A DNA stretch of 25,360 nt from an uncultured Clostridia bacterium (GTDB lineage Bacteria > Bacillota > Clostridia > Oscillospirales > Acutalibacteraceae). The first letter of the stretch is position 1. Every line of letters starts with the position of its first letter. Below, in pieces: positions 1 to 7,650 of this stretch. The notes beneath the pieces were generated by a model. That model did no database searches and was not told the origin of the DNA. It was given only the letters and a program-made list of their open reading frames with translations. Location: NCBI GenBank assembly GCA_937884995.1, contig CAKZZL010000041.1, forward strand, positions 1 to 25,360, in the 5' to 3' direction. The translations under genes were made by a program, and so were the position numbers.

Positions 1-7
1 ACCGGAA

Positions 8-45
8 GTGGCTCTCAAGTGTTAAAGAGGTGGCTCTCAAGCGTT
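8..45. repeat. Imperfect direct repeat pair, 16 bp units, period 22
   Basis: The unit GTGGCTCTCAAG(T/C)GTT occurs at 8-23 and again at 30-45, differing at one base. Because the period is 22, the two copies would be read in different frames if translated. That fits a DNA-level role, such as a binding site or element end, better than a protein repeat. It overlaps the first possible start codon of the plus-strand gene here. No function can be assigned from sequence alone. Confidence 0.6.
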
Positions 46-690
46 GTAATATTCACCGAAGCTAATGAGGAGCGAAAGATACTGGTTGACGCCCTCGTCT
101 CAAACCCTTACGACGACCGAGGATTTGAACAACTGTGTGTTAGCTTGCGTCCCTTTATGAAGAAGGTCTGTTTTGAAAACGAGAATGTCGTTTCTTATAT
201 GAGTGCAGAAGACTATATGCTCGAATTCCAAGTAGCTGTCTGGAAAGTGATTATAAGATTCCGTCTCGCACCAGAAGTGTATTCCTCTGTAAAAGAAAGC
301 GACAAAGTTATCGCATATATCTTCAAATCAATACGAAATGAGCGAAGACACATATACCGTGAGTATGTAAAAAAGAACGCTATATTAAAAAACTCATGGG
401 AGCTTTACAAAAACAACGAGTACTTCAGCAACGGCTACATCGTTTACGAAAAGACTATCGAATATTGGAAGCAAAAGCACCGGGAATATAATCATGCCCA
501 TGACGTGGAAAGAAAAGCGTACTATCAAGCTCACCGTGAGCACTACAAAGATTATAATCACAATTACTATATGGAGCATCGCGACGAGATACGCCGCAGA
601 CAGGCCGAACGCCGTCGCAGGATCAAACTCGAAAAAGAACTGCGTCATGAATTGCTCTGCCGCCTTGCAACCGTACTATCTAACCTGTAG
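19..690 (+). CDS. Sigma-region-2-like protein with basic Tyr/His/Arg-rich tail, accessory, function unknown
   Basis: Predicted 223 aa from a GTG at 19. The frame stays open to the left edge of the window, so the true start may lie upstream or further inside; no good ribosome binding site precedes the GTG. Residues about 20-115 resemble sigma-70 region 2: an acidic-aromatic stretch, AEDYMLEFQVAVWKVIIRF, is followed by AYIFKSIRNERR, in the style of the core-binding helices of sigma factors. No region 4 helix-turn-helix is visible. Residues about 150-205 are a degenerate repeat rich in Tyr, His, Glu and Arg (HREYN, HREHYKDYN, EHRDEIRRRQ), of a kind seen in phage and mobile-element proteins. It is the only plus-strand gene in the window and has short repeats at both ends. 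Possible roles are a sigma-like or phage-type regulator or a nucleic-acid-binding protein; the identity is not secure. Confidence 0.6.
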   Translation: MLKRWLSSVVIFTEANEERKILVDALVSNPYDDRGFEQLCVSLRPFMKKVCFENENVVSYMSAEDYMLEFQVAVWKVIIRFRLAPEVYSSVKESDKVIAYIFKSIRNERRHIYREYVKKNAILKNSWELYKNNEYFSNGYIVYEKTIEYWKQKHREYNHAHDVERKAYYQAHREHYKDYNHNYYMEHRDEIRRRQAERRRRIKLEKELRHELLCRLATVLSNL

Positions 691-724
691 CCTCGCCACG
701 CAAATATCTAACCCGTAGCCTCGC
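677..724. repeat. Imperfect direct repeat pair, 20 bp units, period 28
   Basis: The unit TATCTAACC(T/C)GTAGCCTCGC is at 677-696 and 705-724, with one C/T difference. The first copy contains the stop codon (688-690) of the plus-strand gene, so the second copy repeats the end of the gene outside its reading frame. An inverted copy of the first ten bases of the core lies at 745-754. Confidence 0.65.
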
Positions 725-744
725 ATTTCGGTTTTTTTGGTGTG

Positions 745-754
745 CAGGTTAGAT
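745..754. repeat. Inverted copy of the 677-724 repeat core
   Basis: CAGGTTAGAT is the exact reverse complement of ATCTAACCTG at 679-688. With the two direct copies this makes three related sites within 80 bases, two in one direction and one in the other. Such clusters occur at recombinase or transposase binding ends. A ten-base match alone is modest evidence. Confidence 0.4.
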
Positions 755-768
755 GATGAAAAAGATTG

Positions 769-821
769 AAAGGGATCCCGGGTCGCCTCCGGTTTTTGGG
801 GGCAAACCTCGGAATCCCTTT
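769..821 (-). terminator. Large stem-loop after the rlmD-like gene
   Basis: The arms AAAGGGAT (769-776) and ATCCCTTT (814-821) pair perfectly. CCGGG (778-782) pairs with CTCGG (808-812) with one G-U. After a small internal loop, GCCTCC (785-790) pairs with GGGGGC (798-803) around a 7-base loop. The structure starts 13 bases after the minus-strand rlmD-like stop. On that strand it is followed by CAATCTTTTT, a poor but usable U tract. It is most likely the operon terminator. It is longer than a typical terminator and could also be a dispersed palindromic element. Confidence 0.65.
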
Positions 822-834
822 ATTTCAGTACATT

Positions 835-2193
835 TCAGCCCTTTCTGGCGTCGGTTCTTGTCATCAATACTACTGTCTCCACATGTACTGTTCTAGGAAA
901 CATATCTATCGGTGTAACCTTTTGCACTATATATCCTTTTTCTTCTAGTGCTTTGCAATCTCTACTTTGTGTAGACACATTACAAGAAACATAAACGACC
1001 TTTGCAGGACTTATTTCAACAATATCATCTACAATTTCCTTGCTACATCCTTTTCTTGGCGGATCTATAATTACAACGTCTGCTTTTAAGGAATCTCTTT
1101 TTAGTCTTTTAACAAGTTCATGAGCATCGCCACAGTAGAACTCACTGTTTTCTATTCCATTGGTCAATGCATTTTGTCTTGCATTTTCTATTGCTTCTTT
1201 AACAATCTCTACCCCTATTATCTTTTTGCAATATTTCGCAAGGTAAAGTCCAATCGTTCCGGTACCGCAATAAAGGTCAACCAAAGTCTCGCTCCCTGTT
1301 AAATTACAGCATTCTCTGACACATTCATACAGTAATTCTGCCGTATCATGATTTACTTGGTAAAAAGATGACGGAGAAATTGATATCTTAATGCCGCATA
1401 ATATGTCATCTATGGTATCTTTTCCCCACATTGTTTTAGTTTCGCAGCCCAATATAACATTAGTCTTTTCTTTATTAATGTTAATAACTATTCCTACAAC
1501 TCCGTTCATCACTTTTATTCGGGATATAAGTTCCTCTATGTGTGGCAGATTATCGCTTGTGGCCACAAGGCAAACCATAATTTCCCCTGTTGCAAAAGCC
1601 TCTCTTAAAAAAACATGTCTCAGAAGTCCATCTTCACCATCATATGCTCTAACTTCATAGTCTTCCATCCACTGCTTTATCTCATCTACTATATTTGAAA
1701 ACTCTTTTGGCTGAAGCAAACAATCTGACATTGGTATAATTCTATGCGTATGTGACGCATAAAAACCACATACAATGCCGGTGTTTGTTCTTCCCACCGG
1801 TATTTGCGTTTTATTCCTATATCTCTCAGTTGCGACAAATCTGACATCGTCAACTACTGCATCTATATTTCCTATTCTTTTTAATGCATCACAAACATTT
1901 TGTTTTTTTATTGCACGTTCGGCATCATACGATATATGTCGGTATGCGCATCCACCGCATGATCTGAAATACGGACAATCAACTTCAATTCTGTCTTTTG
2001 ATGGAACGATAATTTCTTTTATTGTTGCGATTGCATATGCTTTTTTTACTTTGATTATATGTGCCTTAATAAAATCTCCGGGGGCAGTATTATATACAAA
2101 TACAACTTGTCCGTCATAGTGACCGACTCCGCTTCCCTCAGAACTGATTGTCTCAATTTTTAATTCAATATCCTGATTTTTAACCAAGCCCAT
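835..2193 (-). CDS. 23S rRNA (uracil-5-)-methyltransferase, RlmD/RlmCD/RumA type
   Basis: Predicted 452 aa, usual for this family, which makes m5U in 23S rRNA with SAM. Residues 1-60 form a TRAM RNA-binding domain. Cys73, Cys79, Cys82 and Cys158 match the [4Fe-4S] ligand pattern. DLYCGTGTIGL (306-316) is SAM motif I, DPPRKG (377-382) is motif IV, and Cys404 in YVSCNVST is the expected catalytic nucleophile, with Glu439 in the final motif. All key residues are present. Its ATG overlaps the stop of the preceding cyclase gene by one base (TAATG), with GGAG about 10 bases upstream, so translation is probably coupled. Firmicute members can modify U747, U1939 or both (RlmCD); sequence alone does not say which. 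It is the last gene of its unit. Confidence 0.92.
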   Translation of the reverse strand: MGLVKNQDIELKIETISSEGSGVGHYDGQVVFVYNTAPGDFIKAHIIKVKKAYAIATIKEIIVPSKDRIEVDCPYFRSCGGCAYRHISYDAERAIKKQNVCDALKRIGNIDAVVDDVRFVATERYRNKTQIPVGRTNTGIVCGFYASHTHRIIPMSDCLLQPKEFSNIVDEIKQWMEDYEVRAYDGEDGLLRHVFLREAFATGEIMVCLVATSDNLPHIEELISRIKVMNGVVGIVININKEKTNVILGCETKTMWGKDTIDDILCGIKISISPSSFYQVNHDTAELLYECVRECCNLTGSETLVDLYCGTGTIGLYLAKYCKKIIGVEIVKEAIENARQNALTNGIENSEFYCGDAHELVKRLKRDSLKADVVIIDPPRKGCSKEIVDDIVEISPAKVVYVSCNVSTQSRDCKALEEKGYIVQKVTPIDMFPRTVHVETVVLMTRTDARKG

Positions 2194-2801
2194 TATTTTT
2201 TAGCTCCACTCCAGAAAATATGGTCGTCAATTAGGAAAGCTCTGCATGGTGCCGCCTCAGCACCTGCAATTTTTAACGGAGCTGCGAGCAAAAAATATTC
2301 GCCCTGCTTTACCCCTTCCAAACTGAGTCCTTCAAGAATTGCAATGTTTTCTGCCAAAAGTGCACGATGTGATCTGCCATCACTTTCTTCATCCTCAATA
2401 GTTATGTTATCCGTCCCTATCAATATATATCCCATATATGCGAGCGCAGTTGCAGCCGATTCATGAAGAATTGCTTTTCCATTCGATTTAATTATTATTC
2501 TTTTTGCTTTTGTCGGGAAATATCTTTCAACATAGGCTCCCGTTATCATTTCTTCATTTACTTCTATAACTGTACACGGTCCCAAAAAAGCGTCAGCCGG
2601 AAGGCCTGTAATATCACAGCCATCAGCCCAAAAGTGCAGGGGTGCATCAATATGTGTTCCGCAATGAAGTCCCATATGTATTGCGCTGAATGTGTAACTG
2701 TCTCCCAATTCCAGATTCTTTATTGTTTCAAGTTTTGGTCTGGGATCTCCCGGATAAACTTCAGATGATAAAATTTCTCTTGATATATCAATTATCTTCA
2801 T
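2193..2801 (-). CDS. Cyclase family metal-dependent hydrolase (kynurenine formamidase-like)
   Basis: Predicted 202 aa. HCGTHIDAPLHF (46-57) is the metal-binding signature of the cyclase/KynB-type amidohydrolase family, whose known members hydrolyse N-formylkynurenine, isatin or similar amide substrates. The length is normal. No tryptophan-catabolism gene is nearby, so the substrate is unknown and the kynurenine label is family transfer only. It lies between two rRNA methyltransferase genes: its start overlaps the end of the RlmA-like gene by 14 bases, and its stop shares a base with the next ATG. A good Shine-Dalgarno (AGGGGAAGAATT-ATG) lies inside the upstream gene. Confidence 0.85.
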   Translation of the reverse strand: MKIIDISREILSSEVYPGDPRPKLETIKNLELGDSYTFSAIHMGLHCGTHIDAPLHFWADGCDITGLPADAFLGPCTVIEVNEEMITGAYVERYFPTKAKRIIIKSNGKAILHESAATALAYMGYILIGTDNITIEDEESDGRSHRALLAENIAILEGLSLEGVKQGEYFLLAAPLKIAGAEAAPCRAFLIDDHIFWSGAKK

Positions 2802-3633
2802 AATTCTTCCCCTTTTTCTTGAAGACTAAAAAATCAAATGCAATTTTTGTCTTTATAGTTCCCGCTCTTTTGAGTTTTTCTGTCGCATTTTTATGAGATT
2901 TTAGATAATACGGTGTCATCATAAACAAATCTGTTAAGTCCTTACCCTCGACAGTGATTTCGCTTCTCACCTTTACTCTTTCCAGGAATTCCAAGCCGCT
3001 GTAGGCAATGTCTCTCTCCTCTTTTTGATAAACATCATCATATATTGTTTCCTTAATCTGAATCAAATGATCAGGCCCCGGAACAGCATATATATAGAGG
3101 GCATTTTCTTTTAGCAATCTGCAGTTTTCACTCTCAGCCATAGGCGAAAAAATATTAATGATAATGTCAAAACTCTTATCCTTAAATGGCAAGCTGAAAT
3201 TACTTGCAACTGCATAGCTGACATTCTTGTATTTTCCTGAAGCCGCCTTTACAGCTTCCTTTGAAATATCTGTACCATAGAATTCGTAGTTAATTTTTAA
3301 CTTGTCCAATTTCTTTGTGAGAAACCCGTCATAATATCCTTCTCCGCATCCTACATCGAGTACAGATAGTTTTTGACTATGATTTGTGTGTATTATTATA
3401 ATCTCAGCAAGTTTTGATGCAAAGCAGTCATAGTAGCCGCTTTCAAGGAAAGAACGTCTGGATAAAATCATCTCTTTGCTGTCACCGGGAACATTCGAGT
3501 GTTTCTTATTTACCGGCAGCAGATTCACATATCCTTGTTTAGCTATATCGTATGCGTGTCCGTTTGCGCAAACTAAGGAAACTGAATTTTCCTTTAGTTC
3601 AGATCTGCAGACGGGACAGATTAAAAGACTCAT
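2788..3633 (-). CDS. RlmA-type 23S rRNA (guanine-N1-)-methyltransferase
   Basis: Predicted 281 aa. The N-terminus holds a zinc site with Cys6, Cys9, Cys22 and His26 (CPVC, then CANGH), the hallmark of RlmA(I)/RlmA(II). A class I SAM fold follows, with DVGCGEGYY at 93-101. RlmA proteins methylate N1 of G745 (Gram-negative type I) or G748 (Gram-positive type II, TlrB-like) in 23S helix 35, near the macrolide/ketolide site in the exit tunnel. Type II is more likely here given the apparent phylum, but I cannot prove it from motifs. The start is supported by GAGG seven bases before the ATG. It is the first gene of the coupled unit with the cyclase and the RlmD-like enzyme. Confidence 0.85.
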   Translation of the reverse strand: MSLLICPVCRSELKENSVSLVCANGHAYDIAKQGYVNLLPVNKKHSNVPGDSKEMILSRRSFLESGYYDCFASKLAEIIIIHTNHSQKLSVLDVGCGEGYYDGFLTKKLDKLKINYEFYGTDISKEAVKAASGKYKNVSYAVASNFSLPFKDKSFDIIINIFSPMAESENCRLLKENALYIYAVPGPDHLIQIKETIYDDVYQKEERDIAYSGLEFLERVKVRSEITVEGKDLTDLFMMTPYYLKSHKNATEKLKRAGTIKTKIAFDFLVFKKKGKNYEDN

Positions 3634-3653
3634 CCTATATCCTCATTCAAAAG

Positions 3654-3675
3654 AAGGGCGAACACTGTCGCCCTT
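3654..3675 (-). terminator. Intergenic hairpin after leuS
   Basis: AAGGGCGA (3654-3661) and TCGCCCTT (3668-3675) form a perfect 8-bp stem with a 6-base loop in the 49-base gap between leuS and the RlmA-like gene. The minus-strand U tract is short (CTTTTG). It is therefore probably a weak terminator allowing some read-through. I saw no convincing separate promoter for the downstream unit. Confidence 0.65.
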
Positions 3676-3682
3676 GATCAGA

Positions 3683-6091
3683 TTATTTTGCAACTATATT
3701 TACAAGTTTGCCCTTTACATAAATTTCTTTAATTATGTTCTTGCCGGCAAGTTCTGTGCTGATTTTTTCATCCTTCTTTGCAGCATCAATAGCATCCTCA
3801 CTGGAAATATCTGTTGCCAGAACAAGTTTGGTTCTGATTTTTCCGTTAATCTGAACTACTATCTCCACTGAATCATCAACACATTTTGCTTCATCATATT
3901 CCGGCCAGCTTCCGTCTGTTGCTATCATTTTTCCATAACCCAACTGCTCCCACATCTCCTCTGTAACATGCGGTGCAAAAGGATTTACAAGAAGCAACAA
4001 TGTCTTAAGTTCGGCTCTGTTAATCTTTTTGTTGTCATATATGCTGTTAAGTAAGGTCATAAGGGCTGCAATCGCTGTGTTGAACTTCATGTTTTCAATG
4101 TCTTCTGACACTTTTTTCACAGCTCTGTGCATCAATGATGAAAGTTCTTTTGAATAATCATCACCGTCAACAAGGATTTCCTGCAGGTTCCATATCCTGT
4201 CTATAAATCTCTTGCATCCCTTAACACTGTCTTCACTCCATGGCGCTGCCTGTTCATAGTCTCCCATGAAAAGCACATAAGATCTCAGGACATCTGCACC
4301 GTACTGGTCGACAACCACATTGGGATCTATGACATTGCCTCTGGATTTGCTCATTTTAACTCCGTCCGGTCCCAAAATAAGTCCTTGTGCGGTTCTCTTG
4401 AGATATGGTTCCGGGAATGGAACTGCGCCTATATCATAAAGGAATCTGTGCCAGAACCTGGAATAGATAAGGTGGCGTGTAACATGTTCCATACCGCCGT
4501 TATACCAATCCACCGGGCCCCAGTAATTAAGTTTATCCATATCTGCCAATGCCTTGTCATTATGCGGGTCTATATAACGGAGGAAATACCATGATGAGCC
4601 TGCCCACTGAGGCATTGTATCGGTTTCTCTTTTTGCTTTTCCGCCGCATTTTGGACATTTGCAGTTTACAAACGAATCAATCTTTGCCAGAGGACTTTCT
4701 CCGTCCTGGCCGGGCTCAAAGTTTTCAACTTCCGGAAGTTTCAATGGAAGTTCATCATACGGAACGGCCACCATTCCGCACTTGTCACAATATATAATCG
4801 GGATAGGCTCTCCCCAATAACGCTGACGGTTGAAAGCCCAGTCTTTCATCTTATATTGAACTCCGCCTTCTCCGATTCCTTTTTCCTGGAGATATTCTAT
4901 CATCTTTGCAATAGAATCTTTCTTGTTTGTCATGCCGTTGAGGAAACCGGAGTTAACCATATCTCCGTCGCCCGTATAGGCTTCCACAGATATATCTCCG
5001 CCTTTTATAACCTCAATAATATCTATACCGAAATTCTTTGCGAAATCATAGTCTCTCTGGTCATGAGCAGGAACAGCCATGATAGCTCCAGTTCCGTATC
5101 CCATCATTACGTAATCCGATATGAAAATGGGGATATCCTTACCATTTACCGGGTTCTTTGCAGTAAGTCCGTCAATTTTGACACCAGTTTTGTCTTTCAC
5201 TAATTGTGTGCGCTCAAACTCGGTCTTTTTTGCGCATTCCGCACGGTATTTTTCAATCTCACCCATATTGGCGATCTTATCTTTGTACTTATCGATAAGA
5301 GGATGTTCCGGTGCCATTACCATAAAAGTTACACCGAAAAGTGTATCCGGACGTGTCGTATATATTTTAAGTGTTTCGTCTATTCCGTTGATTGTGAATC
5401 TGACAAAAGCACCACGGGATTTTCCAATCCAGTTAACTTGCTGAAGTTTAATATTCGGAAGATAATCAACTTTTTCAAGACCTTCAAGCAGTTTGTCTGC
5501 ATACTCTGTTATTCTGAGATACCAAACATCTTTGGATTTCTGTACAACATCGCTGTGGCAGATATCACACTTACCGCCCTGTGAATCTTCATTTGAAAGT
5601 ACAACTTTGCATGAAGGACAATAATTTACAAGTGTCTTGTCACGGAATGCAAGCCCGTTTTCAAACATCTTGAGAAATATCCACTGTGTCCATTTATAGT
5701 AATCTTCCTGTGTTGTATCAATAACCCTGTCCCAGTCAAATGAAAAGCCTACTTTCTTAAGCTGGTTTGTAAACTTCTCAATATTCATGTCTGTTACTTT
5801 GCGGGGATGAATACCTGTCTTGATGGCGTAGTTCTCGGTAGGAAGGCCGTAAGCATCAAAGCCTATGGGGAAAAGCACATTATATCCCTGTAGTCTTCTT
5901 TTTCTTGATATAACCTCAAGTCCTGAATATGCCTTAATATGTCCTACGTGCATTCCCGCTCCGCTCGGATAGGGGAATTCTACAAGTCCGTAAAACTTTT
6001 TCTTGTCGCTGTTATCTATCGCACGAAAAGCTCCCTGCTCTTCCCACTTCTTTTGCCATTTGGCTTCATTGGTCTTAAAATTATAGTTCAT
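3683..6091 (-). CDS. leuS: Leucyl-tRNA synthetase
   Basis: Predicted 802 aa, close to the usual bacterial length, charging tRNA-Leu with leucine in the cytoplasm. The class I signature PYPSGAGMHVGH is at 40-51 and KMSKS at 579-583. A first zinc site (Cys158, Cys161, Cys175, Cys178) and a second cysteine cluster (Cys435, Cys438, Cys479, Cys482) are present. The CP1 editing domain carries TTRPDT (245-250) and GTGAIMAVPAHDQRD (333-347). The C-terminal region shows the expected anticodon-binding and tail sequence. The start has AAGGGGG about 8 bases before the ATG. Only 18 bases separate it from rsfS, so there is no room for a T-box leader and it must depend on upstream transcription. Confidence 0.98.
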   Translation of the reverse strand: MNYNFKTNEAKWQKKWEEQGAFRAIDNSDKKKFYGLVEFPYPSGAGMHVGHIKAYSGLEVISRKRRLQGYNVLFPIGFDAYGLPTENYAIKTGIHPRKVTDMNIEKFTNQLKKVGFSFDWDRVIDTTQEDYYKWTQWIFLKMFENGLAFRDKTLVNYCPSCKVVLSNEDSQGGKCDICHSDVVQKSKDVWYLRITEYADKLLEGLEKVDYLPNIKLQQVNWIGKSRGAFVRFTINGIDETLKIYTTRPDTLFGVTFMVMAPEHPLIDKYKDKIANMGEIEKYRAECAKKTEFERTQLVKDKTGVKIDGLTAKNPVNGKDIPIFISDYVMMGYGTGAIMAVPAHDQRDYDFAKNFGIDIIEVIKGGDISVEAYTGDGDMVNSGFLNGMTNKKDSIAKMIEYLQEKGIGEGGVQYKMKDWAFNRQRYWGEPIPIIYCDKCGMVAVPYDELPLKLPEVENFEPGQDGESPLAKIDSFVNCKCPKCGGKAKRETDTMPQWAGSSWYFLRYIDPHNDKALADMDKLNYWGPVDWYNGGMEHVTRHLIYSRFWHRFLYDIGAVPFPEPYLKRTAQGLILGPDGVKMSKSRGNVIDPNVVVDQYGADVLRSYVLFMGDYEQAAPWSEDSVKGCKRFIDRIWNLQEILVDGDDYSKELSSLMHRAVKKVSEDIENMKFNTAIAALMTLLNSIYDNKKINRAELKTLLLLVNPFAPHVTEEMWEQLGYGKMIATDGSWPEYDEAKCVDDSVEIVVQINGKIRTKLVLATDISSEDAIDAAKKDEKISTELAGKNIIKEIYVKGKLVNIVAK

Positions 6092-6109
6092 ATAGATACC
6101 CCCTTTGTG

Positions 6110-6463
6110 TTATTCGCTTATATACTCGCTCATATCTACTTTTTTTGCATCTGCCCAAAGATGCTCAAGATTGAAAAGTTCTCTTTGATCCGGAGTAAAG
6201 AGATGAACAATTACCGTACCATAATCCAGCAAAATCCAACCTGTGGTTCTGCCTTCAAGTCCTCTCATTTCCACTCCGAGTTTTTTCATTTCAACTTCCA
6301 GTTCATCTGCGAGAGCACGTATATGTGTTCCCGATGTTCCCGATGCAATGACAAAATAGTCTGCCACTACCGTCAGATCTGTTATCTCCAATGCTGCAAT
6401 ATCATTTGCTTTTTTATTGTCCAGAATTTTTACAACATTTTTTACTATATCTTTTCTATCCAT
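6110..6463 (-). CDS. rsfS: Ribosomal silencing factor RsfS (Iojap family)
   Basis: Predicted 117 aa. The sequence has the compact Iojap fold pattern: ADYFVIASGTSGTHIRALAD, then the conserved GW-L-DYG-V-VH-F segment (residues 74-88). RsfS binds uL14 on the large subunit and blocks subunit joining, which reduces translation under starvation. The Shine-Dalgarno GGAG lies four bases before the ATG, inside the end of yqeK, which it overlaps by 8 bases. The order nadD-yqeK-rsfS is a classic Firmicutes arrangement. Confidence 0.95.
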   Translation of the reverse strand: MDRKDIVKNVVKILDNKKANDIAALEITDLTVVADYFVIASGTSGTHIRALADELEVEMKKLGVEMRGLEGRTTGWILLDYGTVIVHLFTPDQRELFNLEHLWADAKKVDMSEYISE

Positions 6464-7043
6464 TTTGCTCCATCCTTTCAGTGATGTAGTTGTATGCTTT
6501 GATTGTATCCATGTGTATCGGTCTGTTTGCCTTTAAATTCTTTTCTATTGTAAATTCAAGTCCCATAAGACATGCCATATCAAGATCCGTCTCCGCAGTT
6601 TTTCTTACTTCATCAACATCCTTGTAATTTCTGTCTGCGCCGGTTAAATCGGAAACATAAATTATTTTTTCCATAAGGGTCATATTTTCTTTCCCAGTGG
6701 TATGATATCTGACTGCTGATAATATTTCTTCATCTGTCAGGCCTAATTTTGTTCTGAGAAATACTTCTCCGGCAACAGCATGTATGGTCGGCAGTATTTT
6801 CTTTTCGCTTTCCGTCATTTTGTTTCTGCCGTCTTCTTCTATCATCTTTATTGCTTTTTCGGGTTCTTCATATTTCATGATGTCATGTACAAGGCCTGCA
6901 GTATATGCTTTTTCTTCGTCTGCATTATATATCTTTGCCAGATGTCTGGCCTGCTCTGCAACACAAATTGAATGATAGAGTCGTTCCGTCTTCAGACGTT
7001 TTTTCATTTCCTCAAGGAACTCATTGTTTCTTTCCGTATCCAT
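6456..7043 (-). CDS. yqeK: YqeK-type HD-domain dinucleoside tetraphosphate hydrolase
   Basis: Predicted 195 aa. The HD metal-binding residues are visible: His24, His53-Asp54 (GLVHDIMKYEE), His88, His114 and Asp132. The family hydrolyses Ap4A symmetrically to two ADP and is Firmicutes-specific in its usual context. The start at 7043 overlaps nadD by 23 bases and has GGAG rather far upstream (13 bases). An internal ATG at 7007 has GAGG too close (2 bases). The upstream start is therefore preferred but not certain. Confidence 0.92.
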   Translation of the reverse strand: MDTERNNEFLEEMKKRLKTERLYHSICVAEQARHLAKIYNADEEKAYTAGLVHDIMKYEEPEKAIKMIEEDGRNKMTESEKKILPTIHAVAGEVFLRTKLGLTDEEILSAVRYHTTGKENMTLMEKIIYVSDLTGADRNYKDVDEVRKTAETDLDMACLMGLEFTIEKNLKANRPIHMDTIKAYNYITERMEQNG

Positions 7044-7650
7044 ACAATTTGTTTTTCTCCATATACTCTATTATCTCCGGGTCCACCATACCATAGACAC
7101 TTCTTCCCTGAGTTATTTTCTCTCTGATTTCACTTGAACTTAGATCGTAAGCATCCATAGGCGATATATGTATATGCTCTCCGTCAAGTTTTGCAATATA
7201 TATCCCAAGAACACTGAAAGCATATTCTCTGAGTTCTTTGATTGTATCTGCATTATCTCTGGAAGCTACACAAATTGTGCACGCTTTCAATAGTTCCTTA
7301 TGCTTATACCACTTGTTGAAAATTAGGAACATATCCGATCCAATGACGAGAAAGAATTCATCACTTGGATATTGTTTTTTCAGCTGCTCTATCGTGTAAA
7401 TAGTGTAACTGTCACTTTCTCTGTCCATCTCTATGCTGCTGATTTCATATTTCGGGTCTTTGAAAGCCAGCCTGCACATTTGCAAACGGTCTTCGTTGTC
7501 AGCGAGATCGTCGCATCTTTTATGTGTCGGTTTTTTGTTAGGTATAATCAGGACCTTATCGAAGTTCATTTCCTCACTCATTTTCTGAATCATTCGTACA
7601 TGTCCCTTGTGCGGAGGATTAAATGTACCTCCGAAAATCCCTATTCTCAT
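7021..7650 (-). CDS. nadD: Nicotinate-nucleotide adenylyltransferase
   Basis: Predicted 209 aa, normal for NadD, which joins nicotinate mononucleotide and ATP to make deamido-NAD. GGTFNPPHKGH (7-17) is the nucleotidyltransferase motif, IGSDMF (103-108) belongs to the substrate pocket, and LSSSEIRE (170-177) matches the ISSTxIR motif. The ATG overlaps the yhbY stop by one base (TAATG), implying coupled translation. AAGGG lies about 9 bases before the ATG. Confidence 0.96.
   Translation of the reverse strand: MRIGIFGGTFNPPHKGHVRMIQKMSEEMNFDKVLIIPNKKPTHKRCDDLADNEDRLQMCRLAFKDPKYEISSIEMDRESDSYTIYTIEQLKKQYPSDEFFLVIGSDMFLIFNKWYKHKELLKACTICVASRDNADTIKELREYAFSVLGIYIAKLDGEHIHISPMDAYDLSSSEIREKITQGRSVYGMVDPEIIEYMEKNKLYGYGKKQ

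Noticed and set aside
394..648. Minus-strand 84-residue frame with a strongly hydrophobic, membrane-like sequence
   Set aside because: It is the complement of the His/Tyr/Arg-rich tail of the plus-strand gene. Those codons read backwards as Val/Ile/Leu codons. No ribosome binding site or homology is apparent.
6092..6109. T-box or other leader for leuS
   Set aside because: The gap to rsfS is only 18 bases and holds just the ribosome binding site.
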